Assembly (NCBI GenBank): GCA_965661765.1
Contig: CBFIFE010000027.1
Coordinates: forward strand, 1-35,357
Direction of reading: 5' to 3'
From: JBMYZL01 sp965661765
GTDB taxonomy: Bacteria > Bacteroidota > Bacteroidia > Flavobacteriales_D > Sanyastnellaceae
DNA: 35,357 bases
The notes beneath the pieces are model-generated. The model made no database searches. It was not told the DNA's origin and was given only the letters and a program-made list of their open reading frames with translations. Positions within the stretch are counted from its first letter, which is position 1. Each line of letters opens with the position of its first letter. The position numbers were made by a program, and so were the translations under genes. Shown here one piece after another: positions 15,394 through 22,947 of this stretch.

Positions 15394-17522
15394 TCGCCTC
15401 GCAACAGGTAGACCAAGCCTGTTTCGTCAAATTTTCTTCCCGCTCCGTCTTGGACCCGGATGAAGTACCCATAGGAACCTTCCGGCGCAAAGTCCCCACT
15501 CGCTAGTCGGCCATCCCAACCTTGGTCGGGATCGGTGGATGAGAAAAGGGTTTGGCCCCAACGATTGAAGATTTCCATCTCAAAAGCCGCAGAATCAGCA
15601 AAGCTGACCACAGGCAAAAACACATCATTGAAACCGCCTGTCATGAAGCTGTTGGGCACCCAAATCACGGGTTCCTGCGTCAAACAAAACGTGTTGGACA
15701 GCGCATAATTTTGCGCCCCACTCGGCCCTGGAGCGCTGTCAATGGCCCGGATGCGGTAGCAGAAATCCCCTGGCAACGCCAACGACATGGACACGTCATC
15801 TTCATGCGAAAAGACAGACCCAGGCAACTCTGTCAACAAGGAAAAAACACCATCCCGTTGTGGCCGTCGAAACAACTCGTACCGAACCACGTTCCCGGGA
15901 AACTCTGCGTATTCGCTCCAGGCGAGGGTATTGCGCAACAACGCATTGTCACTGGTGCCGTTCAGCAGCACGGTTTGGGCCACATTGCTCACCTGAACCG
16001 AATCGCCACATGGGTTCTCTGCCACCACGCGGTAGCGATAGACCAATTCATTCGTCTTCGCCCAACTGTCCGTCCAGGTCAAGGTCATGGCGCCTGCCCC
16101 TTCCTGCTCGGTGAGTGGATAAAACGCGCCGTCCACCCCCTGGGATCGCTCCAGCATATACGTGTGGATGATGTTCACGGCAGGATCGAGATCGACAATG
16201 ATGTCCACCCCGCCGGAATCGCGCACCGACGCGCGCCGCAGCGAGATGTAAGCGGGTGCCCCCGGATACGTGAAATTCAACGCCTCGACATCGGAAACAC
16301 TCGTGGCGTTGGTGGAGTGGTGTGCGCGAATCAAATATTCGTACTGGTTTCCGTACACAGCCCCCTGATGTGCGAAGCCATTCTCGCTCGGGTCCAAGAT
16401 GGCCAAGGTCTCCTCGGCGGACCAGTTTCCACTGCCAGCAGGCGATTCTTCGCGCATGACGACTTCGTAGTGAAGGATGTCTCCCGCCGTCGAATAGGGC
16501 CCAGCCCATGTCAAGGTCGCTACGTCCTCACAAGGATTTCTGGCCACATCGAGTTCCAAAGACCCCACGCACAACGGTCCGATGCTCGTGTTCCCGACCC
16601 CATTGCCCGACGTCGAGCACGAATCAAAAGCGGCGATGTTGTAAATCTCCACATACTGCGTGGCATTGGAATTCGGATTCTCCCAACTTGTTGCCGTCGG
16701 ATCGAAAATCGTATCGACCGCCTGTGACACATTGCCGTTGCAGGTGTAAACGATGAAGCCATTCAAATCATCAGAAGGCGTCTGTGTCCAATTGATCACA
16801 GCATTCCCCGAGATCGGATTCACATCGATGTCGGTGATCACTGGTGGATCTGGCGCCAAAATGTTGCTGATGCTCACTGGCGCTTGGTTTGAAATGTGTT
16901 GGCAAGCCAAACCCGCTGGTCCCACCGACGTTACCCGAAACTTCAAATCCTCCGAACATGCCTCAATCGAATAGTCGTAAGACATGATGCCCGCATTGTC
17001 CGGAATCGTGGCCACATCCACCCAAATTCCCGGGGAGTCTTCCTTCTGCAAGACCAAATCCGCTCCCGGCTGCCCTGTGGCAATGTGTGGGCTGTTGAAC
17101 TCAATTTCCGCTACGCCAGGCGTCAATCCGGCCTGTGCATTGAGGTGAATGCTGCACAAGGTGTCCGACACACCACTGCCTGTCGCCGCCTGCGCGGCCA
17201 CGGTGTAGCACAATTCGAAAGTGTTGGCGCTGTACAGGGTGTTCACCCAACTGTCGACACTCGGGTCAGGAACGCCGCCATTGTTGCCGACAAGCACATT
17301 GCCCAAGGACATCCCCCCGGGCTCGAAATAGTGCACCTCATAATGCTGAAACACCCCAGCGGGATCGCCCACCGGGGCCCAAGACACTGTGGCATTGCCA
17401 GCGGCGTTCACCACCACACACCCCATGTCGGTGTCCCATTGAGCGAATCCCGCAAGGGACAGCCCGCAGACCGTCAAGGCCAGCAATAATCCGTGTTTGA
17501 TATGGCGCAAGCGTAGCCGCAT
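15390..17522 (-). CDS. Secreted FN3-like protein with T9SS type B (CHU/gliding) C-terminal domain
   Basis: A 710-residue exported protein. The N-terminal signal peptide is MRLRLRHIKHGLLLALTVCG through FAQ. The body is made of several beta-sandwich (fibronectin type III-like) repeats, recognisable from recurring W-x-Y/F-E patterns such as VINWTQTPSDDLNGF and NTLAWSEYAEFPGNVVRYEL. The C-terminal roughly 90 residues match the type B sorting domain: VWVPNSF-like VIWVPNSFMTGGFNDVF, then MEIFNRWGQTLFSS, then GWDGRLASGDFAPEGSYGYF. It is therefore expected at the cell surface or outside via the type IX system. The start at 17522 has GGAGG seven bases upstream and a TAnnTTTG element just before it. 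Function of the repeats is unknown; adhesion or a structural surface role is an inference. Confidence 0.87.
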   Translation of the reverse strand: MRLRLRHIKHGLLLALTVCGLSLAGFAQWDTDMGCVVVNAAGNATVSWAPVGDPAGVFQHYEVHYFEPGGMSLGNVLVGNNGGVPDPSVDSWVNTLYSANTFELCYTVAAQAATGSGVSDTLCSIHLNAQAGLTPGVAEIEFNSPHIATGQPGADLVLQKEDSPGIWVDVATIPDNAGIMSYDYSIEACSEDLKFRVTSVGPAGLACQHISNQAPVSISNILAPDPPVITDIDVNPISGNAVINWTQTPSDDLNGFIVYTCNGNVSQAVDTIFDPTATSWENPNSNATQYVEIYNIAAFDSCSTSGNGVGNTSIGPLCVGSLELDVARNPCEDVATLTWAGPYSTAGDILHYEVVMREESPAGSGNWSAEETLAILDPSENGFAHQGAVYGNQYEYLIRAHHSTNATSVSDVEALNFTYPGAPAYISLRRASVRDSGGVDIIVDLDPAVNIIHTYMLERSQGVDGAFYPLTEQEGAGAMTLTWTDSWAKTNELVYRYRVVAENPCGDSVQVSNVAQTVLLNGTSDNALLRNTLAWSEYAEFPGNVVRYELFRRPQRDGVFSLLTELPGSVFSHEDDVSMSLALPGDFCYRIRAIDSAPGPSGAQNYALSNTFCLTQEPVIWVPNSFMTGGFNDVFLPVVSFADSAAFEMEIFNRWGQTLFSSTDPDQGWDGRLASGDFAPEGSYGYFIRVQDGAGRKFDETGLVYLLRGD

Positions 17523-17531
17523 TTTAACCTC

Positions 17532-17539
17532 CAAAGATA
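17532..17539 (-). promoter_or_regulatory. -7 promoter element before the type B secreted protein
   Basis: TATCTTTG on the minus strand matches TAnnTTTG and runs directly into a GGAGG ribosome-binding-like sequence before the ATG at 17522. A purine-rich Shine-Dalgarno of this quality is rare in this window, where most starts have none. Confidence 0.45.
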
Positions 17540-17570
17540 CAACGCAAACAACCTGCCGGTCGTTGCGTGA

Positions 17571-19439
17571 TCAAGCCTTTAAGCGGACCCTTGAGAGGTC
17601 CAAATTCAAATCGCACCGGTCCGCGATGGATCGGTCATGCGTCACCAAAATGATGGTGCATCCAGACCTGCTTCTTTCCTGCAAAATGTCGAACACCGCA
17701 TCCCGCGATTTTTCGTCCAAATCGCTTGTCGCTTCATCCAAAATCATCACTGGCCGCTGTACCTGCAGAGAACGCAACAGGCCCACCCTTTGTTGCTGCC
17801 CGCCGCTGAGGTTCGCGCCCCCATCTTTCAAGACAAAGTCCAACCCGCCTCCGCGTCCTTTCTTTTCCTCCCCTTCTTCGTCCTGTTTTTCCCTTCGATT
17901 CTCCAGGGCAGTCACCAGGCCCAACCGCTCAATCAGCACCAATGTTTTTTCTTCATCCAATTCAAAGTCGGGAATGCGCATCGTCAGGTTGTCCCGAACG
18001 CTGCCAGGAAACAAAAAGGGGCGCTGGGAAAGGTAGCTTGTGGCATTGAGCCAATCCGAGCGACGCATCTCTTTCCCGATCACCCAACGTTGTCCCGCAC
18101 TTTCCACTTCAATGGCCCCCGATGTTGGGGTGTTGAGTCCAAGGAGGCAATTGACCAAGGTGGTCTTTCCGGAACCCGATTCCCCGGTCACAGCAGTGAT
18201 GCTGCCAGCTGGAAAGGTGAAATCGAGGTCTCGCAGCACATCCCGCCGTTGCTTTTTGTAGCGAAATCCTAGGTCTTTGAGCCGGACGGAAACCGCGGCG
18301 TCAGAAGGAATCTTGACAACATGGTCGCGGTTTGATTTGGCCTCCTCCTCGAGCACAGCTTGGAACTGCAGCCCCTTCTCCATTGCCTCCACCACAAACA
18401 CCGCGCTCCGCAAATCCAGCGCTCGCTGAGAAATTTTGCTGATCGCCGGCATCACCCGATACGCCCCAATCGCCAAAAACGTCAGCATGGACAAAAAATC
18501 TTCATTGCGGATGTCGAGCTGAAAACTCAAGAGGATGGCACTGCCGATGGACAGGATGGCAAGCCATTCGTAAAGAGGCCGCGGGATTTGGTTCAGCAGG
18601 AAGAGGTTCGAGGTGATTTGAAAATTGGCCAAATTCGTCTCCAAATATTCTTTCTTCATCACCCCGACGGCGTTGAACGTCACAATCTCCCGGATGCCTT
18701 GCACCGAGTTGTTCAACACCCCCATGGCCTTCGGGCCTGCTTCTTTTTCAATGGCGTTGTAGCGGGCGACCCGGCCTTTGACAAATACACGGAGCAACAG
18801 CCCGCCCACACCGATGATGCTGATAACAGCTGCCATGACCAGCGGCTTGTACAGCACCAATGCCGTTCCGATCGCCGAAATGATCATCAGTTCCGAGGCG
18901 AGGGTGATCAGTGAAAACAGTCCTCGTTTCGCGAATTGGGTGGGCCAGGCATTGATTTCTGTCAACACTTTTNNNNNNNNNNNNNNNNNNNNNNNNNNNN
19001 NNNNNNNNNNNNNNNNNNNNNNNNNNNNNNNNNNNNNNNNNNNNNNNNNNNNNNNNNNNNNNNNNNNNNNNNNNNNNNNNNNNNNNNNNNNNNNNNNNNN
19101 NNNNNNNNNNNNNNNNNNNNNNNNNNNNNNNNNNNNNNNNNNNNNNNNNNNNNNNNNNNNNNNNNNNNNNNNNNNNNNNNNNNNNNNNNNNNNNNNNNNN
19201 NNNNNNNNNNNNNNNNNNNNNNNNNNNNNNNNNNNNNNNNNNNNNNNNNNNNNNNNNNNNNNNNNNNNNNNNNNNNNNNNNNNNNNNNNNNNNNNNNNNN
19301 NNNNNNNNNNNNNNNNNNNNNNNCGCTCCTCCTTCGACAACACCGCGTAAATGCGCCAAACAGTCGTCAGCAACGGCTCCGACTTTTCGCCAGCTTTGGC
19401 CGCATTGAACGCTTTTTCGATGGATTGTTGCTTTGCCAT
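17571..19439 (-). CDS. ABC transporter, fused permease and ATPase (exporter type), with assembly gap
   Basis: A type I ABC exporter half-transporter, about 622 residues if the gap length is right. The 351-nt N run removes 117 codons of the first transmembrane helices. The visible part has membrane segments (for example LVMAAVISIIGVGGLLLRVF and LYEWLAILSIGSAILLSF). Its ATPase domain has Walker A GESGSGKTT, Q-loop YLSQRPFLFPGSVRDNLTM, signature LSGGQQQR, Walker B VMILDEATSDLD and H-loop VTHDRS. An unusual charged insert (REKQDEEGEEKKGRGGG) precedes the signature. It follows the Wzc-like gene on the same strand, separated by repeat array 3, so export of polysaccharide or lipid-linked glycan (PglK/MsbA-like) is plausible but not shown. 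The frame is open on both sides of the gap in the same phase. Confidence 0.85.
   Translation of the reverse strand: MAKQQSIEKAFNAAKAGEKSEPLLTTVWRIYAVLSKEEXXXXXXXXXXXXXXXXXXXXXXXXXXXXXXXXXXXXXXXXXXXXXXXXXXXXXXXXXXXXXXXXXXXXXXXXXXXXXXXXXXXXXXXXXXXXXXXXXXXXXXXXXXXXXXXXXXXXXXKVLTEINAWPTQFAKRGLFSLITLASELMIISAIGTALVLYKPLVMAAVISIIGVGGLLLRVFVKGRVARYNAIEKEAGPKAMGVLNNSVQGIREIVTFNAVGVMKKEYLETNLANFQITSNLFLLNQIPRPLYEWLAILSIGSAILLSFQLDIRNEDFLSMLTFLAIGAYRVMPAISKISQRALDLRSAVFVVEAMEKGLQFQAVLEEEAKSNRDHVVKIPSDAAVSVRLKDLGFRYKKQRRDVLRDLDFTFPAGSITAVTGESGSGKTTLVNCLLGLNTPTSGAIEVESAGQRWVIGKEMRRSDWLNATSYLSQRPFLFPGSVRDNLTMRIPDFELDEEKTLVLIERLGLVTALENRREKQDEEGEEKKGRGGGLDFVLKDGGANLSGGQQQRVGLLRSLQVQRPVMILDEATSDLDEKSRDAVFDILQERSRSGCTIILVTHDRSIADRCDLNLDLSRVRLKA
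18973..19323. other. Assembly gap (351 N)
   Basis: A run of 351 undetermined bases within the ABC exporter gene. The length is a multiple of three and the flanking frames agree, so it is probably close to the true length, but anything inside it is unknown. Confidence 0.99.
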
Positions 19440-19488
19440 GGTTTGTCCCACTTACGCCCCCTGGCATTCCAAGGTTTCACTCAACTTC

Positions 19489-19634
19489 ACCCCCCCCTCG
19501 CCCCCCTAGTCACCTTAGTCTCCCTAGTCTCCCTCGCCTCCCTCGTCTCCTTAGTCACCTTAGTCACCCTAGTCTCCCTAGTCACCCTAGTCTCCCTAGT
19601 CCCCTTAGTCACCCTAGTCCCCCTCGTTCTCCCC
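19489..19634 (-). repeat. 9-nt G-rich array at the 3' end of the Wzc-like gene (array 3)
   Basis: About fifteen NAGGGDGAC units on the minus strand. Most carry T at the first position (TAGGG, or TAAGG), so TAG or TAA recurs about every nine bases. The array begins inside the last codons of the Wzc-like gene (gaa aac gag ggg gac tag), giving its Glu-Asn-Glu-Gly-Asp end and TAG stop. Its far end is an almost pure G stretch, and about 50 nt of unique sequence then precede the ABC exporter start. Confidence 0.93.
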
Positions 19635-22028
19635 GTATTCCTGGCCATAACTGTACCCACCATAGCCATAACTGTAGCCATAACCATATCCGACACCGTA
19701 CTTGTACGCGTATTTCGAGTAGTAGTACTGCCAACGCTTCATTCGAATGTTGTTCAATACAAAGGAGACATGGCTCAAGTTGTTCTGCGCCAAGCTCTCT
19801 TCCAACAAACGGATGCTTCGTTTTGATGATTTGTCCGTGTTCGTCACCAGCAATGCTGCATCCACATGCGTCATCAAAACCAATGCATCGCTCAACAGGA
19901 GGATGGGGGGCGTGTCCAAAATGATGTAATCGTAGGTCTGGCGCAAGACCTGCATCAACTCGGTCAGCTTTTCACTCAAAATCAATTCCGACGCGTTGGG
20001 CGGGATGGGGCCAGCGGTCACTACATCGAGGTTGGGCTCGGGACCGGCCTGGATCATCTCTTGCACTTCGCACCGCCCCACGAGGTAGGTGCTCATGCCG
20101 ATGTGGTTTGTCAAACCGAAGTTTTTGTGGACTTTCGGCTTGTGCATGTCGAAATCCAGAATGATCGTTTTCTTTCCTGCCTTCGCCAAAACCGACGTCA
20201 AGTTTGAACTGACAAAGGATTTTCCTTCAGAAGGGTGCAAAGAGCTGATCAGTAGTGACTTTGCGTCTTCTTTGACGAGCAGGTACTGCAGGTTTGTGCG
20301 CAAGGAGCGGAACGCCTCGGTGGTTTGTCCCCGGTTCTTCCGCAGCACGATCAGCGGTGATTCCTCGATTTCAGGCTCATGCGGAATGCCACCAATGACG
20401 GGGATCGTTGATGTCTCACGCAATTCATTCACCGTTTCGATGCGCTCGAAGAACACCATTCGAATCAGTGCGATGAGCAAAGCCAACAGCAGCCCACCCG
20501 CCACGTATGTCAGGATTGTCCGGCGCTTGTCCGGTCCAACGATGCCGCCGTATCTCGCTTGTTCAATCAACGTGGCTTCAGGGGCAATGCCCGCCCGCGC
20601 AATGATGGTTGATGCCTTCGCTTGCAACAAGAAGACATACAGTTCTTCGTTGACCTGCAGCTTGCGCTCCATGCTCATGATGTCCCGTTGGGTGGCGGGG
20701 AGTCCACTGAGACGCTGTTCGAGCGTGACAATTTCTCGGTTCAGGTCCGCGCGCTGATCGGCGAGGGCTTGGCGCGTGTCATCGATGTATCGGGCAATGC
20801 TGAATCGGGTGTTGCTGATTGCACTGTCCAAGCGGCGCACCGCGTAGTTCTCCTCAGTGACATCAATGAGTGCAGCGGTTCGCGAGGTGCGCAGTTCGAA
20901 CAATTGGTTCACCTGCTGAATGAGGAGCGGATCTTCCTCGAAGAGATAGGTCGTCGGGGGCAGCCCAAACTCCTCTACGCCCACAGCGAGATACCGCTGC
21001 AACGAGCGCATGGCTTCCAGGCGAAGGTCGAGTTGCCGCTGTTGCGTTTCAAGTTGAACGAGCGAGTTGAAAAACTCATTCTGTTCTCGGCTCAAATCCA
21101 AAACATCCTTGTCCTCTTTGAACAGATCGACCTGCTGTTCCAGGCTGTCCATGATGGAAGTCAACTCGTCCAGCTGGATGTTGATGAAACTCTCCGTGCG
21201 ATTGCTGGCATCGAGTTTCGCTTCCCTCGTGTAACTGATGTATGCACGAGACAAGGTGTCCAAAAATTGCAACCCGCGTCTTGGCAATGTGCTGGTCGCC
21301 TTCAGGGACAAGATGCTGGTCTTCGAGATGTTCTCGACCTGCAATGCCTCCCGAAATTGGTTGATGCGCTGCCCGCGGCTGAAAACCCGAATGCGGAAAT
21401 GTTGCTGTCGGGCTTTTTCAATTTCAGCAGGCGAGGCCCGGTTGAGCTGGCCGTCTTTCAAGGTCACCGTCAAGGCCAAATCCGGTCCTTCGATGGGCTT
21501 GTCGAATCGCCGAATTTCCTCCACTTCGCGCCCACTCGGATGCACGTAGCGCACAATGTACGAGTCGGCCGTTTCCACAAACAAATCAATGTCCACGCCG
21601 AGCATGTCCGGATCGAACAAATCAGGCCGAGCCTCAACCTCGATGTTGCCGAACCCTTCCACCTGACTCGTGCGCACGCGTCCGACGAAAAAGTAGTCAA
21701 CGGGTTGATTCAATTGGTCCACCGCTCGCCCGACCAAATCGTAACTCTGCAAAATCCGAAGCTGGTTCTGCACATCGTTGCTCAGCGAGGTGGCCCCAAG
21801 TTGCCCGAGCATTTGCTCTTGGTAATTGAAGGTCTCCTGACTTTCCAACAGAATCTCGGCAGTGGCGCTGTGGATATCGAGTTGCCGATGGGTGATCAAT
21901 TTTCCAGCGCTGTAACCCAGTCCACCCAGCAGCAGCAACAGCCACCAGTTCTTGCCCAGCAGTTTGAGGTACGGGCGCAAGTCACTGAGGTTGATCAGGT
22001 CAGCTTTGGGGGGAGAGGTTGTGGCCAT
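19614..22028 (-). CDS. Wzc-like polysaccharide chain-length regulator / BY-kinase
   Basis: An 804-residue inner-membrane protein that couples a Wzz-type periplasmic region to a cytoplasmic bacterial tyrosine kinase and controls exopolysaccharide polymerisation and export. It has an N-terminal transmembrane helix (WWLLLLLGGLGYSAG), a long coiled-coil periplasmic domain, and a second helix (TILTYVAGGLLLALLIALIRM). The kinase has a Walker A-like SSLHPSEGKS at about residue 590-600, Walker A' ILDFDMHKP and Walker B YDYIILDTPP. The C-terminal tail has 14 tyrosines in about 31 residues (YYYSKYAYKYG... through GQEY), the autophosphorylation cluster. The start at 22028 is chosen over 22061 because the extra residues are not family-like. 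The last few residues and the stop come from repeat array 3. No Wza-type export gene is present in the window. Confidence 0.92.
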   Translation of the reverse strand: MATTSPPKADLINLSDLRPYLKLLGKNWWLLLLLGGLGYSAGKLITHRQLDIHSATAEILLESQETFNYQEQMLGQLGATSLSNDVQNQLRILQSYDLVGRAVDQLNQPVDYFFVGRVRTSQVEGFGNIEVEARPDLFDPDMLGVDIDLFVETADSYIVRYVHPSGREVEEIRRFDKPIEGPDLALTVTLKDGQLNRASPAEIEKARQQHFRIRVFSRGQRINQFREALQVENISKTSILSLKATSTLPRRGLQFLDTLSRAYISYTREAKLDASNRTESFINIQLDELTSIMDSLEQQVDLFKEDKDVLDLSREQNEFFNSLVQLETQQRQLDLRLEAMRSLQRYLAVGVEEFGLPPTTYLFEEDPLLIQQVNQLFELRTSRTAALIDVTEENYAVRRLDSAISNTRFSIARYIDDTRQALADQRADLNREIVTLEQRLSGLPATQRDIMSMERKLQVNEELYVFLLQAKASTIIARAGIAPEATLIEQARYGGIVGPDKRRTILTYVAGGLLLALLIALIRMVFFERIETVNELRETSTIPVIGGIPHEPEIEESPLIVLRKNRGQTTEAFRSLRTNLQYLLVKEDAKSLLISSLHPSEGKSFVSSNLTSVLAKAGKKTIILDFDMHKPKVHKNFGLTNHIGMSTYLVGRCEVQEMIQAGPEPNLDVVTAGPIPPNASELILSEKLTELMQVLRQTYDYIILDTPPILLLSDALVLMTHVDAALLVTNTDKSSKRSIRLLEESLAQNNLSHVSFVLNNIRMKRWQYYYSKYAYKYGVGYGYGYSYGYGGYSYGQEYGENEGD

Positions 22029-22092
22029 AATTGCAGGCGCAATTTCGCACGATTTGGCCAAACTTTCCTCTTTCGAAGCTTATAATTGCCAA

Positions 22093-22587
22093 ATGATTCA
22101 TTCCTCAGATTGGAACAACCTACCGGACACAGCGCGCCTTTGGACTTATACAGCTTCAAGGGACTTGACGGCTCAGGAATTGAATCGCGCCTCTCTGGCG
22201 TTTGATGCTTTCATCGAACAATGGCAAGCGCACGGCGCTCCATTGCAGGCAGGCTGGTGCTTTGAGGCCGGTGGGCGAGTGGCATTGTTGGCTGTCGACG
22301 AATCTGCGCAGTCGGCGACGGGCTGCTCGATTGATGCATCCGTTGCGTTCTTGAAAACGCTTGGCGAGGAATTCGGGAATCTCGATTGGTTCGACCGACA
22401 CATTATAATGTACCGGAATCCGGATTGGCAAGCTGCGGCGTTGCATTCTTTCTGGGCGCTGCGCAAAGCAGGTGTGGTTGGGTCAGAAACGGAGGTTTGT
22501 GACACGACGGTTCGCACCTTGGGCGAATGGCGTCAGGCAGGCATCGCGCGTTTTGACCAAACTTGGCACCAAGAAATGTGGCGTTGA
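22093..22587 (+). CDS. Bacteroidota-conserved small protein (often labelled 'ABC transporter ATPase')
   Basis: A 164-residue cytoplasmic protein with the conserved pattern SDWNNLPDTARLWTYTASRDLT at the start, then FIEQWQAHGAPLQAGW, GCSIDASVAFLK and DWFDR. I recognise this as a family widespread in Bacteroidota and usually misnamed 'ABC transporter ATPase'; there is no Walker motif and the function is unknown. The start at 22093 is set by family alignment; the frame is open upstream to 21952 but that region overlaps the divergent Wzc-like gene. A TATAATTG sequence, one mismatch from TAnnTTTG, ends 4 nt before the ATG, so the mRNA may be leaderless. Confidence 0.78.
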   Translation: MIHSSDWNNLPDTARLWTYTASRDLTAQELNRASLAFDAFIEQWQAHGAPLQAGWCFEAGGRVALLAVDESAQSATGCSIDASVAFLKTLGEEFGNLDWFDRHIIMYRNPDWQAAALHSFWALRKAGVVGSETEVCDTTVRTLGEWRQAGIARFDQTWHQEMWR

Positions 22588-22758
22588 CCTCAAGCCGAGG
22601 CTTCGATTGTTCAAGTCGCTGAAAATCAGCACCTGCGGGATTCGGGGCAGGAATAATCTTTCAATTGAACGCCTTAATCATTGATTTTCACCGACGAAAC
22701 GGGTCAATTTTCGGTCAAAATCCATGGGGAGGATGTTGCTTTTTAGCAAACCTTGGGC
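22588..22758. other. Non-coding interval upstream of the large surface-protein promoter
   Basis: Together with the leader that follows, this makes about 360 nt without a gene. A short AAGCC/GGCTT dyad (about 22593-22604) follows the small gene's stop but has no U-tract after it, so I do not call a terminator. No RNA gene, repeat or ORF with family support was found here. The -33 element of the next promoter is at its right end. Confidence 0.5.
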
Positions 22759-22766
22759 TACATTTA
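22736..22766 (+). promoter_or_regulatory. Promoter of the DDGSC-module surface protein
   Basis: TTG at 22736-22738 is followed after 20 nt by TACATTTA (22759-22766), seven of eight positions of TAnnTTTG with the correct Bacteroidota spacing. Transcription would start near 22772 and leave a leader of about 175 nt, much longer than for other genes in the window. Confidence 0.5.
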
Positions 22767-22947
22767 ACGCGAATTGTGCTTAGACTTTACGTTGACGCAA
22801 CAAGGCAACCCCTTCGGTCAGCGCTCGACTTACCCTTGCTCGGAGGGCGTCGATTGCCCCGAACCACCAAATGGCCTAACGAGGCATGGACGACGATTCT
22901 TCGTTGTTCAGATGAATGAAATTGTATTCTAACCAAAACCAGTTCAA
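22767..22947 (+). promoter_or_regulatory. Long, apparently structured 5' leader
   Basis: The region between the promoter and the ATG at 22948 holds a nested foldable element. GGCAA (about 22804) can pair with TTGCC (about 22858), and inside lies TCGAC ... CCCT-loop-AGGG ... GTCGA (about 22827-22855). I do not recognise a riboswitch class. It may be an mRNA-stabilising leader for an abundant surface protein. Confidence 0.3.

Noticed and set aside
19487..19696. Short minus-strand frame encoding Thr-Arg-Glu/Val-Thr-Arg repeats across array 3
   Set aside because: The 9-nt unit has one stop-free frame, so any array yields such a peptide; it overlaps the end of the Wzc-like gene and has no start signals.
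22593..22604. Hairpin terminator after the small conserved gene
   Set aside because: AAGCC/GGCTT leaves a loop of only two bases and has no U-tract after it.
22804..22880. tRNA or other known structured RNA in the leader before the giant surface protein
   Set aside because: There is a CCA-like end and some stems, but no anticodon arm, D-arm or TTC-arm arrangement could be found on either strand.
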